64,000 nt of DNA from Lineus longissimus (Eukaryota > Nemertea > Pilidiophora > Heteronemertea > Lineidae): positions 1,426,001-1,490,000 of the forward strand of contig NC_088322.1 of the NCBI RefSeq assembly GCF_910592395.1, read 5' to 3'. The notes under the pieces were generated by a model. The model was not told where the DNA came from. It searched no databases and saw only the letters and a program-made list of their open reading frames with translations. Shown here one piece after another: positions 50,801 through 59,818 of this stretch; positions within the stretch are counted from its first letter, which is position 1, and every line of letters begins with the position of its first letter. The position numbers and the translations under genes are program-made.

Positions 50801-53800
50801 AGTATTTTTACTGGTCAGAATGAAAGAAAAACTCTAAATTCTTCAATAAAATATTTCGCCTGCCTACCTCTACCTACTATAAAAATAGTGGGGTAGGTAA
50901 CTAGTAAGTAGGGTAGTAAAGAGAGATGTTACACTGAATGAGAAAAATCGAAAGTAGTAGTTATTACTACAATCCATTCGGCCAGACTTAAGAGTCTTGG
51001 AAAGTAATGTCAGAAACTTTCAACTTTGTAAAATTTTCTGGGGACGAATTATCCTCGGGGACGAACTTTCCAGGGACGAATTACCCTCGGGGACAAATTT
51101 TCCGGGGACGAACTATCCTCGGGGACGAATTTTCCGGGGACGATTTTTCTTGGGGACGAATTATCCGGGGACGAATCTGCGGGGACGAGTTTTCTGGGGA
51201 CGAATTATCCGGGGACGAATTTTCCTGTAACCCTATTATACCCACATCATGGAATTACGTAGGCAGAGATATGCCTGCATATATATTTCAAGTAAGGCCG
51301 TAACAAAATGTTCTCTCTCAAAATCTAGCTCCTCGAGTTCTACAATTAGCTTCTACCCTTATATCTCAATTTTCTGAACGCAGATCCTGCCACACGATCG
51401 TGCTGCTCGTGGAATAAGATGCTTGATTTCCTCTTTATTGAATTTACCAAAGTGTACGCTTAACTGTAATCTCATGCTTGAATGGCCAACATTTTCTGTT
51501 CCAAATTCTATTGAGAGCGGAGACATATACATAATAATTATGTTGACAGGTGTGAGGTGCCGAAAGCTACCACAAGGCTAAAACTTTGGTATTGGAGTTT
51601 TATTTCACCTATTGGGAATGACAAGGCCTTGCTAGGTTATTCTTACCCGAACCGTCAGAACAATAACTTAGTTATTGCTTGGTTAAACGGACATATCGGG
51701 CAAAATATGCCTGGTAGATGACGAGACTATGTCTGTGGTTACTGGGCATACGCCGCCAGATCAAGAACAAAAACAGTGGACGTATTCACGATGTAATTCG
51801 AATACCGTCATTCAAGATAAGAATATATTTCATCACATCAGAAGACTGCTGTGAGGGAAAACTCATTGTCAGGTAAACCTTCGTATTCTAATGATTTACC
51901 CATGTGGTAGAAAGAGCATCGTGTTTAAACTTACCAGGTTTGGCTCTACTTATGATCAGCTTCCTAAGTTCCTCGATCTGGGCCTTACCACTGAGTGCAC
52001 ATCTCATCAGCGTTGTTCCGGCCAGCTTTCCCGTGAATTTGGACCCACCATTTGCCAGCCTGAGTCCAACGTACAAATCAACCAACATGTCTCGGAGTCC
52101 TATGGCTCCGACATTCTTGATGACAACATTACCATCGACCCACATCACCAAATTGCCAGTTTGTTGACTGTAGCTGATCCCTACGAACGACCATTTCTTA
52201 GTTGGTGGAGCAATATGAAATTCACCAAGGCTGCGTCCAGTATGGGCATCCATGTTGATCAAAAGCTTTTCTTGATAAATCCACATGTGAGTTCCGAAAT
52301 CTCCTCTTCCTCTCCACTCCACGATTGCTTCGTCTCTAAGTTCGTCTTGGTAAAGATAAGTAGCGATTGTGAAACTATCACGCTCAATATCCAGCTTTCC
52401 GTCACTGGTTATCTTGACGTAGTTATGCCCGGTGAAAACCCATGCGTTGATACCTTCAGGGCCGGTGGTGAGAGTTGTGGCTCCTACGGTAGATAGGGTT
52501 AGGCCACCAAGGCCGCTTGGTTTGGACTCGATCCTAGGTCCGAGAAGAAGCCACGAGCCACAGCTCGACATACCACCTGAAACAGAAATCGAACATTTAA
52601 TCGACAAACACTAAGGCACGAAAGGTGCCATCATCAAAATTTGGCGAGCACCAAGCTTTTAGATGCAAATTTTGAAGACATGGGACACATTTGAAACAAA
52701 TAATGAATAGGAACATAAAGTAGGGCCAAATTCATAAAGGGCGTTTAAGGGTTAGTCGTCTGTAACTTCTCCCTAATCAGTTTCGGGGCCTATTCATATT
52801 CTGGGAAGATTTACATGAAGGACCTGAATCTCTCTATTTAGTAGTTAAACGCTGTTTTAAGCTAAAAGCCCTTTATGAATTTGGCATTACATCTTTAACA
52901 TCAAATCCAGTTATATGACAGAGATGGGGCATCTGGTTATATGAGAGAGATGGTACGGATGCATCTAGTTATATGAGAGAGTTGGCCGTGGGGTAATTTC
53001 GAGCCGAAATACGCCGCTCGGATGCTGCACAAGATGAAAAGTTCTACTCGGAGCTCGATATCGCAGCCGAGTGCGACCAATTGCACTTTTATCCCCTAGA
53101 TACACTCAGAATGACTAACACAACACTGTATATAGATTGATTATGGACCGATTTGGCCAAAATTTGAGAAATATATATTTATTTGCCAAACCGGCTACAT
53201 AGAGAGAGCACTCACTGCAAAAGTCCAAGTTGTAGAGCAGATCGTTGCGTTAGCTTCGCTACTTTTTGCGAGTGAGGAGACAGCCTCGTGCTGTCTCCTT
53301 AAAACAAAGAACCAATTTGCATACTTTGAAGAGTGATGAGAATAAAGCAGTTCAGATCAGATCGAACTACTGTCTCCCAGCTTAAAGTCTATTGTGATGG
53401 ATAACTTTCTCATAATATGCATTTGGAAGCTGTTAAGAAGCCGATGCCGAATTGCAGAGAGGCCCACATACCCCATGCGCTTCGATGGCAAACGTTCCTA
53501 CAATACGCATGACATTAGGGTCAGATGGTCAGAGTTTTTCGCCGAAATAGGCCTTGCTAGGTTATTCTTACCCAAACCGTCAGAACAATAACTTAGTTAT
53601 TGCTTGGTTAAACGGACATAGCGGGCGAAGTATGCCTGGTAGATGACGAGACTATGTCTGTGGTTACTGGGCATACGCCGCCAGATCGAGAACAAAAAAA
53701 GTGTTATGTATTCACGATGTAATTCGAATACCGACATTTCAGATAAGAATATAATTCATCACATCGGAAGACTGCTGTGAGGGAAAACTCATTGTCAGGT

Positions 53801-55979
53801 AAACCTTCGTATTCTAATGATTTACCCATGTGGTAGAAAGAGCATCGTGTTTAAACTTACCAGGTTTGGCTCTACTTATGATCAGCTTCCTAAGTTCCTC
53901 GATCTGGGCCTTACCACTGACTGCACATCTCATCAGCGTTGTTCCGGCCAGCTTTCCCGTGAATTTGGACCCACCATTTGCCGGCCTGAGTCCAACGTAC
54001 AAATCACCCAACATGTCTCGGAGTCCTATGGCTCCGACATTCTTGATGACAACATTACCATCGACCCACATCACCAAATTGCCAGTTTGTTGACTGTAGC
54101 TGATCCCTACGAACGACCATTTCTTAGTTGGTGGAGCAATATGAAATTCACCAAGGCTGCGTCCAGTATGGGCATCCATGTTGATCAAAAGCTTGCCTTG
54201 ATAAATGCACATGCGAGTTCCGAAATCTCCTCTTCCTCTCCACTCCACGATTATTTCGTCTCTAAGTACGTTTTGGTAAAGATAAGTCGCGATTGTGAAA
54301 CTATCACGCTCAATATCCAGCTTTCCGTCACTGGTTATCTTGACGTAGTTATGCCCGGTGAAAACCCATGCGTTGATACCTTCAGGGCCGGTGGTGAGAG
54401 TTGTGGCTCCTACGGTAGATAGGGTTAGGCCACCAAGGCCGCTTGGTTTGGACTCGATCCTAGGTCCGAGAAGAAGCCACGAACCACAGCTCGACATACC
54501 ACCTGAAACATTTAATCGACAAACACTAAGGCACGCAGGGTGTTTTACAAAAGTAGCCATTGTTTTACGAAGCTTTTAGATGCAAATTTGGAAGACATGC
54601 GACACATTTTACAAAAATGATGAATAGGACGTAAAGTTTACATTTTTATCATCAAATCTAGTTATTTAAGAGGGCTTACTGGACTTTGCGCAAAGAAAGC
54701 AATGATCGCAATGGGAGAGCGACCATTATTTTTGACACCGCCATTTTGTCTTCCTAAAATTAACCTTTGGCTAAAACGGCCACAGAATAGCCGTACCTCC
54801 ATATTGTGGATGGTGTAATGCTTGGTCATGGGTTCCATTCTTGGGATTAACTCCTCAAGAACGTAAGCCATGGGTTTTGAAAATATGTATATATTTACCC
54901 CTCATTAACGTGATGTTGTAGCGCGTTAGTCATAGATACAATTCTTGATTGTTACTCCTCGATGGGGTGGTGAAGTGCTTCAGTCATGGGTTCGATTTTG
55001 AGATTCACTCTCTGGTGTGGTGCGGGTCTCATACCTTCCATTTCTCGCGCTGGCACCACCTTTCCATCCCCACTTGTAGCCCCCCTCTATTCATGACCAT
55101 AGCAACAAATATCTGCACAGTTAGATGCTGGCGCCACCTATCAATCCCCATGAACCAACCAAAATCGATACTCCAAACTACCCTAATGTCACTAGCTCCC
55201 TTTAAATGCAATAATTTGCACTGGTAGCGCCCTCTATGACCATAAAGACAAATATATGCTCGGTTAGATTCTGGCGCCAACTATCCATCACCATGAACTT
55301 ATATTCCGAACTAACCTTATGTGAAAAGATAAGTCCCTTTATTTCATTGTCATAATGGATAATATATATAGCCTCGTTTTCACCACAGAGGTTCGGATGA
55401 GAAAACCATAACCGCTTGGGTTGGTGCAAAATGTGGAAGCTTTTCAAAAGCATTTAAAACCACATTATTCGATATTCAATTTGAGATGTTTTAGAATAGA
55501 AATTGATGCCTCACTGTCGGTATTGATTATCTCACCCAAACCGCTCGGGTAGAGCTAAAATATTGGCCAAAACCTCGGCTACGTCTGGGTTTTGGTCTAC
55601 AATTTAGCTCCACCCTCGCGGTTTGGGTGAGACAATCAATACCTCCAGTTCGGTACCAATGCCTTAAATATTATACTCCTCTGTTGCTACTGACACAATT
55701 TTCAAAAACTTCACATGATTAGATTTTCCACAGTTATTCATTGAAGTGTTAAATAAAACAGTGTGACGTTATATTCACTTTACAAACTCGCCCATTAACG
55801 CATTTGAAACTACCGAAATGTAGCAGGTATTGACATGGCTTGACACTAAAGGCAACTGAAATTATCAGAAACTGCTGCCGGGAAATGTGAGGAATAATTA
55901 TGGTTAACTTACCCGAGGGTGCGACAGCCGGAGCTAATGAAATAGCAACAGCTAAAACAGGCATCCACAGGAGAAACAT
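26678..55979 (-). CDS. Secreted multidomain LamG / VWD-C8-TIL-EGF protein (gene-level model)
   Basis: One minus-strand gene is proposed: signal-peptide exon (55979-55913), LamG-1 (54502-53861), LamG-2 (52576-51935), cassette 3, cassette 2, cassette 1 (nine exons each), LamG-3 (29359-28718) and a terminal exon (26805-26678). All splice phases agree, and apart from two lesions the exons sum to 2135 codons plus stop. VWD-C8-TIL assemblies are found in gel-forming mucins, zonadhesin, FCGBP and invertebrate adhesive or coagulation proteins; this suggests an extracellular Cys-rich, oligomerising or adhesive role. The function is inferred from domains only. Two lesions (a 4-bp frameshift in cassette 3, a TAG in cassette 1) would truncate the product at about residue 709 as the sequence stands. 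LamG-3 and the terminal exon could alternatively belong to a separate transcript. Confidence 0.75.
27722..28110. repeat. GC-rich insertion in copy A, possible MITE
   Basis: Absent from the paralogous copy B. Contains gcccgtagcacactagccgc at its left edge and a direct repeat gccgccaacttcggcgt at about 27741 and 28089, plus many gccgcc/ggcgt motifs. No symmetric ends or target duplication were identified. Confidence 0.4.
28718..29359 (-). CDS. LamG-like domain exon 3 (copy A)
   Basis: 642 bp with phase 1 at both ends (TTTCAG|GTGGGATG … CCTG|GTAAGT). Encodes a concanavalin-A-like/LamG jelly-roll fold: GGMSSCGSWLLLGPRIESKP, INAWVFTGHNYVKI, DSFTIATYLYQD, KKWSFVGISYSQQTGNLVMW, DGNVFIKN, and DLYVGLRPANGGSKFTGKLA. 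The three LamG exons in this window are more than 95% alike. A symmetric 1-1 exon is the standard substrate for exon shuffling in extracellular proteins. Confidence 0.85.
29690..30360 (+). pseudogene. Possible decayed coding remnant
   Basis: Stretches on the plus strand look protein-like in changing frames (for example IDGKVVDPEEPISHVNQH, then QVELKVAMLFKAVQDQNGF) but are broken by frameshifts and stops. No family is recognised. A decayed retroelement is possible. Confidence 0.2.
31788..37286 (-). CDS. VWD cassette 1 (nine exons; TAG in VWD, GDPHY deleted)
   Basis: Exons from 5' to 3' on the minus strand: 37286-37188, 36811-36761, 36472-36428, 36020-35970 (small Cys-rich exons), 35152-34977 and 34051-33762 (VWD halves), 33330-33032 (C8), 32474-32275 (TIL), 31980-31788 (EGF-like). 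Phases are consistent from exon to exon; the cassette starts and ends in phase 1. Visible sequences include DKCVNRCAPEEIWDNTKKIC, CGYIKSTNGPFAECIKSG (C8), CKCNKGFIRDGDSCVPEQSC (TIL) and CGKDAVCRPGDKGVYTCGC (EGF-like). The first VWD exon lacks 24 residues around WGDPHY. TAG at 33883-33881 replaces a Trp codon of cassette 2. About 99.9% identical to cassette 2. Confidence 0.8.
35335..35820 (+). mobile_element. Solo LTR in cassette 1
   Basis: 486-bp insertion starting TGTTCAGAATTC and ending TTAACA, flanked by CATGT on both sides (5-bp TSD). Cassette 3 has the empty site with a single CATGT. No internal retroelement sequence remains, so it is a solo LTR left by recombination; a Gypsy-like element is likely. 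An AATAAA near the right end supports plus orientation. It lies in the intron between the last Cys-rich exon and the first VWD exon. Confidence 0.85.
37848..43346 (-). CDS. VWD cassette 2 (nine exons, open frame, GDPHY deleted)
   Basis: Exons on the minus strand: 43346-43248, 42871-42821, 42532-42488, 42080-42030, 41212-41037, 40111-39822, 39390-39092, 38534-38335, 38040-37848. All are open and in phase. The VWD second half (VSGLTQRMPFNFKLKGGHTL … GMCGDCDGMADALTSF) is intact, followed by C8, TIL and an EGF-like exon. The first VWD exon carries the same 72-bp in-frame deletion as cassette 1, giving ICTCKYVFSKT instead of ICTCKAWGDPHY…. It is exactly 6060 bp from cassette 1. Confidence 0.85.
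41395..41880 (+). mobile_element. Solo LTR in cassette 2
   Basis: Same 486-bp solo LTR as at 35335-35820, with TSD CATGT at 41390-41394 and 41881-41885. Only one base difference from the cassette 1 copy was noticed (ending CTCAACA rather than CTTAACA). Confidence 0.85.
43908..48932 (-). CDS. VWD cassette 3 (nine exons, complete GDPHY, 4-bp frameshift)
   Basis: Exons on the minus strand: 48932-48831, 48455-48405, 48116-48072, 47664-47614, 47286-47039, 46099-45814, 45431-45133, 44575-44376, 44100-43908. The first VWD exon is full length and carries ICTCKAWGDPHYHRYDDFN; GDPH is the autocleavage site known in some mucins and FCGBP. In the second VWD exon a 4-bp deletion at about 45826, relative to cassettes 1 and 2, shifts the frame and creates TAG at 45820-45818, close to the splice donor. 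The first exon has one extra codon (CTDDVAKRW rather than CTNVAKRW). No solo LTR is present. Confidence 0.8.
50356..51232. mobile_element. 877-bp fold-back element built of GGAAAATTCGTCCC repeats, 9-bp TSD
   Basis: The left arm starts with about 15 close copies of ggaaaattcgtccccg in one orientation (50366-50625); the right arm ends with about 11 copies in the opposite orientation (51037-51228). Inside these, a second pair of arms matches (gttgaaagtttctgacatta with its complement; the ggtagaggtaggcaggcgaa block), so nearly the whole element can fold back on itself. The direct repeat CTATTATAC flanks it (50347-50355 and 51233-51241), and paralogous copy A (around 28383) has the empty site with one CTATTATAC. 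No coding sequence. Confidence 0.92.
51935..52576 (-). CDS. LamG-like domain exon 2 (copy B)
   Basis: 642 bp, phase 1 at both ends, fully open. Nearly identical to the other two LamG exons; differences include DGNVVIKN in place of DGNVFIKN, MLVDLYVGLRLANGG and RCALSGKAQ. It precedes cassette 3 in the gene model; G from its end joins AA of cassette 3 to make Glu. Confidence 0.85.
52723..52887. mobile_element. 165-bp MITE with TA target duplication
   Basis: Ends GGGCCAAATTCATAAAGGGC and (reverse complement) ATGCCAAATTCATAAAGGGC, flanked by TA. Paralogous copy A reads aaagtatacatcttt without the element, and the LamG-1 flank also lacks it. A TA duplication points to a Tc1/mariner-type MITE. Confidence 0.8.
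52990..53600. other. Intronic DNA between LamG-1 and LamG-2
   Basis: No exon supported. Part of the right edge (ggccttgctaggttattctt, about 53551-53570) recurs upstream of LamG-2 at about 51631. Confidence 0.4.
53861..54502 (-). CDS. LamG-like domain exon 1 (copy C)
   Basis: 642 bp, phase 1 at both ends, fully open. The first domain after the signal peptide in the gene model; the signal exon ends in phase 1 (TCG G|) and this exon starts GT, giving …PSGGMSSCGSW. Differences from the other copies include YQNVLRDEIIVEW and GTRMCIYQGKLL. Confidence 0.85.
54674..54735. mobile_element. Terminus related to the 15044-16004 element
   Basis: ggcttactggactttgcgca followed by a diverged copy of its subterminal DNA (…atgggagagcgaccatta). 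No partner end was found within the next kilobase, so this is a fragment or one-ended remnant. Confidence 0.5.
55045..55310. repeat. Diverged tandem repeat of about 80-165 bp
   Basis: ctggcgccacctatc…ccccatga, atgaccata…acaaatat and gttagat-type segments recur two to three times. Intronic and non-coding. Confidence 0.5.
55519..55643. repeat. 125-bp hairpin in intron 1
   Basis: ggtattgattatctcaccca and on through aaaccgctcgggtagagcta pairs with its mirrored copy ending gggtgagacaatcaatacc; arms are about 55 bp. The centre is short. No flanking direct repeat was found. Confidence 0.65.
55913..55979 (-). CDS. Signal-peptide exon of the LamG/VWD protein
   Basis: ATG at 55979 opens MFLLWMPVLAVAISLAPAVA followed by PSG at donor TCGG|GTAAGT. 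The hydrophobic core and small residues near Ala-20 fit a cleavable secretion signal. The exon ends in phase 1, as needed to join LamG-1. Confidence 0.75.
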
Positions 55980-56305
55980 GATGATGACTGTGAGGCGGTC
56001 GCAGCCAGAATGACGAGTTTATGACAGAGTTAAGATTTTAACCAGGCAAGATTTTGATGTCAAGCAGACGGTTTGACAGCAGATGTTGAAAGCTGATTCG
56101 GTCTTAAGTCTGGCTCTGTTCATTGGCGCCACTACTGCTCTCTGCAGCTGACATGATATGTTACTCTCCCCTTCCAAGTCGATGAAGTACATGTAGACTC
56201 GATGCTGGATAATCACGTTAATAGTACATACAGACTTTATCTAATTTCTTAGTGGTGGTTGTGAGAGGTGAACTATTCAACATGAAAGCTACATGACTGC
56301 ACCAG

Positions 56306-56710
56306 TTGGCTACTCGAACCAGAGAGATCCTGAGAACTCATAACGAGCCAGAGGAAACTTCGGAAATCGTAGCCCGGCAGTTTTGTGAAAATCGAGAAGA
56401 ACAATTCTACAAGGGCTTGCAATGCTTTAATGGGATGGACACTGGGAACTTGATCTTTCCATTCGCTTCACTCCGACAAAATGTTTTAAGTACCAGCACT
56501 GTTATTGGTCCTGGACTTTATAACTCTTTGATAGATGACGGAAATGATGAATCACTGGACAAGCGGGGTATTGGCACAATTAGATGGGAGCGGGAACTTC
56601 ATGGTGTTGTAGTACAAATAGCCTGGGTCAAACTTGATATGGATATGGTCTCAATTGAATTTCACCCCAAAACACAGAACAAGTGGGGTTCAATTCGGTG
56701 CTTAAATTGA
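56306..56710 (+). other. Unassigned open reading frame
   Basis: An open frame of about 134 codons (…TREILRTHNEPEETSEIVAR… WERELHGVVVQIAWVKLDMD) with protein-like composition ends in TGA. It has no ATG at its left end, so it would be an exon or a fragment of a former gene. No domain recognised. Confidence 0.25.
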
Positions 56711-57399
56711 CACCACCACTTAAGTTTTAAAAATACACCCGATGTTGGAGTTGGCATCGAGTAACATGATCACTCCACGGTACGAACAAATCTGTTTTAG
56801 TCTGTGTAACCTTAGATGCTGCACATCTGTTTCATTGTATTTAAAGGAATCGCCGTTTTACCCGAATTGATTGCAATGGTTTCTATCATAAGAGTACATA
56901 TTTCAATGGATTAGGCATAGAAAGAGTACATGTTACATTTCAAATCGAGTTGCACCACACTTTTTCACACTAGTGAGAGCAAATCAATCTCATTTGCTTC
57001 AGTAACAGCATACAGGCTCTAGTTGTTCCAACCGATAGTCAGAAATAAGTAGAATATCGTGATAAAGGAAAGTGAAATAACTAAATAACACATTTCAACT
57101 TGTACGGTCAGATGCTCTTTCGGGAAGGTCGACGTTCCGTTTTCTTCATATAGATGGCAACATCGTGGTACTGGCAGGTCACCTTGTCTTTGGGAAGTGT
57201 CTATCCTGACAACTGCTGACCATGTAGATAACACTTCCGTCTGATCTGATTCTTGGGCAGGCCGCTAGTTAGCAAATATGTATATATATCTCGTTAATGA
57301 ATAGCCGGAATCGTATAAAATCAGGATCTTTCCGGGATTTTCAATCCGAGTTGTAAGCCAGATATAAAATGTTGCTTCACTTTGCTGCCACTAATGCAG

Positions 57400-57529
57400 A
57401 AGGTGTTTTACCTCAGTGACCCGTTACATGTACCGATCCAGCACGACAAAGTCGACCTGATTGTGACGGGACATGTCTTCAGTTACGTAACCGTCATTTT
57501 AGCAGACGACCCGAACCATTCTTGCAGAG
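57400..57529 (+). other. Candidate exon of an unknown plus-strand gene
   Basis: Acceptor AATGCAG|AAGGTG and donor CAGAG|GTGAAC bound an open 130-bp segment (KVFYLSDPLHVPIQHDKVDL, IVTGHVFSYVTVILADDPN). The composition looks coding. No neighbouring exon or family could be assigned. Confidence 0.3.
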
Positions 57530-57871
57530 GTGAACTCATATCTTCGCCTCCTGTCGGGCCACTCATGCATTAATTATAACCACGGTTGATAAATGAAGAA
57601 ACAAGTCATTACAATAACCACAAACATTTAATTAACAAATGACTGAGTGGCAAATGTACAGCGTGACTTTATATACAGTAGCAAGAGAAAACAAGCATTG
57701 CTTAAACTCAAAACAAGTTTATTGTGAACTCTAATCTTCCTACATGCGGGAGAATTCAACTTACCTCGACGCGAGTCCATGTCATAAAATTTTCTAAGTT
57801 CTGATAATACCGTAATATACTGTATACATTGCATTTGCTGGCCACCACAAGAAGACCAGAATAGGCCTGTA

Positions 57872-59816
57872 TTACTCCTTATACATGTTTAAGGCCACGA
57901 GGAGAGTTCCATTTGTCACCATTCACTGAAATGTTGTATAATAATTTTGGAAGCCACGGATTGCCCTGTCAGCAGTCTGCTGGCACACTGACATTAACTG
58001 TCAATGAAAGTTAGGCCTTTGAAAACAATCTTATGCAATATTGATTAGCAAGATGTTGAGGCCAAGGCAGTTGATGTTGTCAGCATGCTTGTAAGGACAA
58101 TTCTTTTTCTCCTGATTTTGCACCGCCTTTGGTGCATGGACAATGGGAATGGAGCTGAGGAGGACCGTAATGAAAATGATGCTGTTGGTGATAATGAAAA
58201 CGTCGTAATTCCTCGCAGACTGAACGCCTACTCATTAGATATTCGTATCAGGCGACTTGATGAGAACCATGAGCTGAACATTGCAAGGTCAAATGGGATT
58301 ACTCCTTCAGAATATGGACAGCTACATGGCATTCCCCGAAGGACCATTGCGCGATGGATACAGGAGGATGAATTGCGCGAGAGACACCGAGAATCCACAT
58401 ACAGATTGCGACAGATGCAAAGGCTAAGGCAACATGGAATTGATGGCACAGGTTAGTTATCCTGATGACCTTGGTGCATCGGGGAAATGAATCAGGTGAA
58501 TGAGGTGAAATGTAGGTGGGGGCTGGTAGGCCCGCAGGTGATGTGGCCCTTACGATTTTCCTCTCTCGTTTCAGGTAGATGGCCAGAGGCAGAGAGACTC
58601 TTAAATGATTGGTTCCTACAGCGTCGAGAACATGGTCTTCCGGCTGGGAGTTACCTGATGTTCCAGGGTGAACGGTTCTTCAAAATTTGGTGGCACGATC
58701 TTCCTGAGGAACAGAGAAAACATTGGATGGAACTGCGCCCTCATCTCATACCATTTTCAGCATCAAGTGGATGGTTACAAGGTTTCTTGACTCGTCATGG
58801 TATTAGCTACAGGAAGACTTGCAAAGACTCTACATCAATACCGCTCAATGCTGCAGAGTTGGTAACGGCATTTCAAAATGAGGTCCGAAACATTATCAAT
58901 GATAATGGAATACAGATTATCGTCAACATGGATGAAACTTTTGTTCTTTGGGACATCGCACCCACGTACACGTACTCTTTGCAAGGTTTGAAACAAGTGG
59001 ACATACGAACTTCGCGAGGAAATGCAAAATTAGGGTGTACGGTGACTTTAGCGATGACTGCGTGTGGGAGAAAACTCCCTGCAAGTATAATTTTCAAGGG
59101 TCTGCGCGATGATGGTCCAGAAATCGCTCGACTTCGGGCAACTGCCCCCGATGGTGTGCGGGTAACGGGCTCGCAAACAGGCTGGGCAAGTTGGCAGACA
59201 CTGATTGCTTGGGTAAATGATTGCCTCATACCGTTTGTGGGAGACAACTTTCCATTCCTCCTAATTTGGGACATGTTCCCAGCGCACCGGCATCAACAAG
59301 TGCGTGACCATGTAGAGGACGCTCCCGGGTTCATAGGGCTGATACCAGGGAGATGTACCTCACTGGTACAACCTTTGGATCTGACCATCATCCGCAGCTT
59401 CAAATGTACAATGAGACGCCTATGGAAGGAGTGGAAAATTGAGAACAATGACATTCATGGTCGTTCCCCACAAATCACCAGGGATGCTGTAATTCAGATG
59501 GTATCAACTGCCTGGGAGAGAATTGCCCCAGAAGCAGTCAATACAGCATGGTGAGTGAGTGGGCTTGAAGGCAATCAAGAAAATCCGCCTCATCAAAATG
59601 ATGAGGTACACTTTGAAGTTGATGCTGATAATCCCGAAGATGATCTTCATTTTCTTGAAGATTTAGATGAGTGAGATTGATAGGGTAATGCTCTCCAATA
59701 AAGCCCCGTGTGTTCAAATCAATGTGTTATTATGTCAGTTTTTCCCACATGCCTAGGCCTAATTCCCTGAACAATGCAGTTGATCTATGAAGGCCTAAAA
59801 CATGTATAAGGAGTAA
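57872..59816 (+). mobile_element. Near-complete pogo-like DNA transposon
   Basis: 25-bp terminal inverted repeats with one mismatch (57872-57896 and 59792-59816, starting TTACTCCTTATACATG) lie between TA dinucleotides (57870-57871 and 59817-59818). A TA target duplication fits Tc1/mariner/pogo. The 1945-bp element encodes one intron-containing transposase. Close similarity of the ends indicates fairly recent activity. Confidence 0.85.
58136..59554 (+). CDS. pogo/Tigger-like transposase (DDE_1), intron-containing
   Basis: Exon 1 58136-58451 and exon 2 58575-59554, joined in phase 1 across a 123-bp GT-AG intron (ACAG|GTTAGT … TTTCAG|GTAGATGG). The N-terminal region has a helix-turn-helix (GITPSEYGQLHGIPRRTIAR); RWPEAERLLNDWF resembles the start of a CENP-B-type DNA-binding segment. 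The catalytic core shows NMDET, LIWDMFPAH and VQPLDLT, with 35 residues between the second and third Asp, as in pogo. About 431 residues to the TGA at 59552-59554; reading through that codon adds 39 acidic residues to a stop at 59672. An alternative upstream ATG exists at 58085. Confidence 0.85.
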
Positions 59817-59818
59817 TA

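Larger units (their letters stand above)
49597..52740. repeat. Segmental duplication, copy B (paired with 27262-29460)
   Basis: Shares the flanking DNA and LamG exon with copy A. Carries three sequences absent from A: the fold-back element at 50356-51232, the block 51330-51720 (partly shared with the flank of LamG-1), and the MITE at 52723-52887. Confidence 0.75.
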
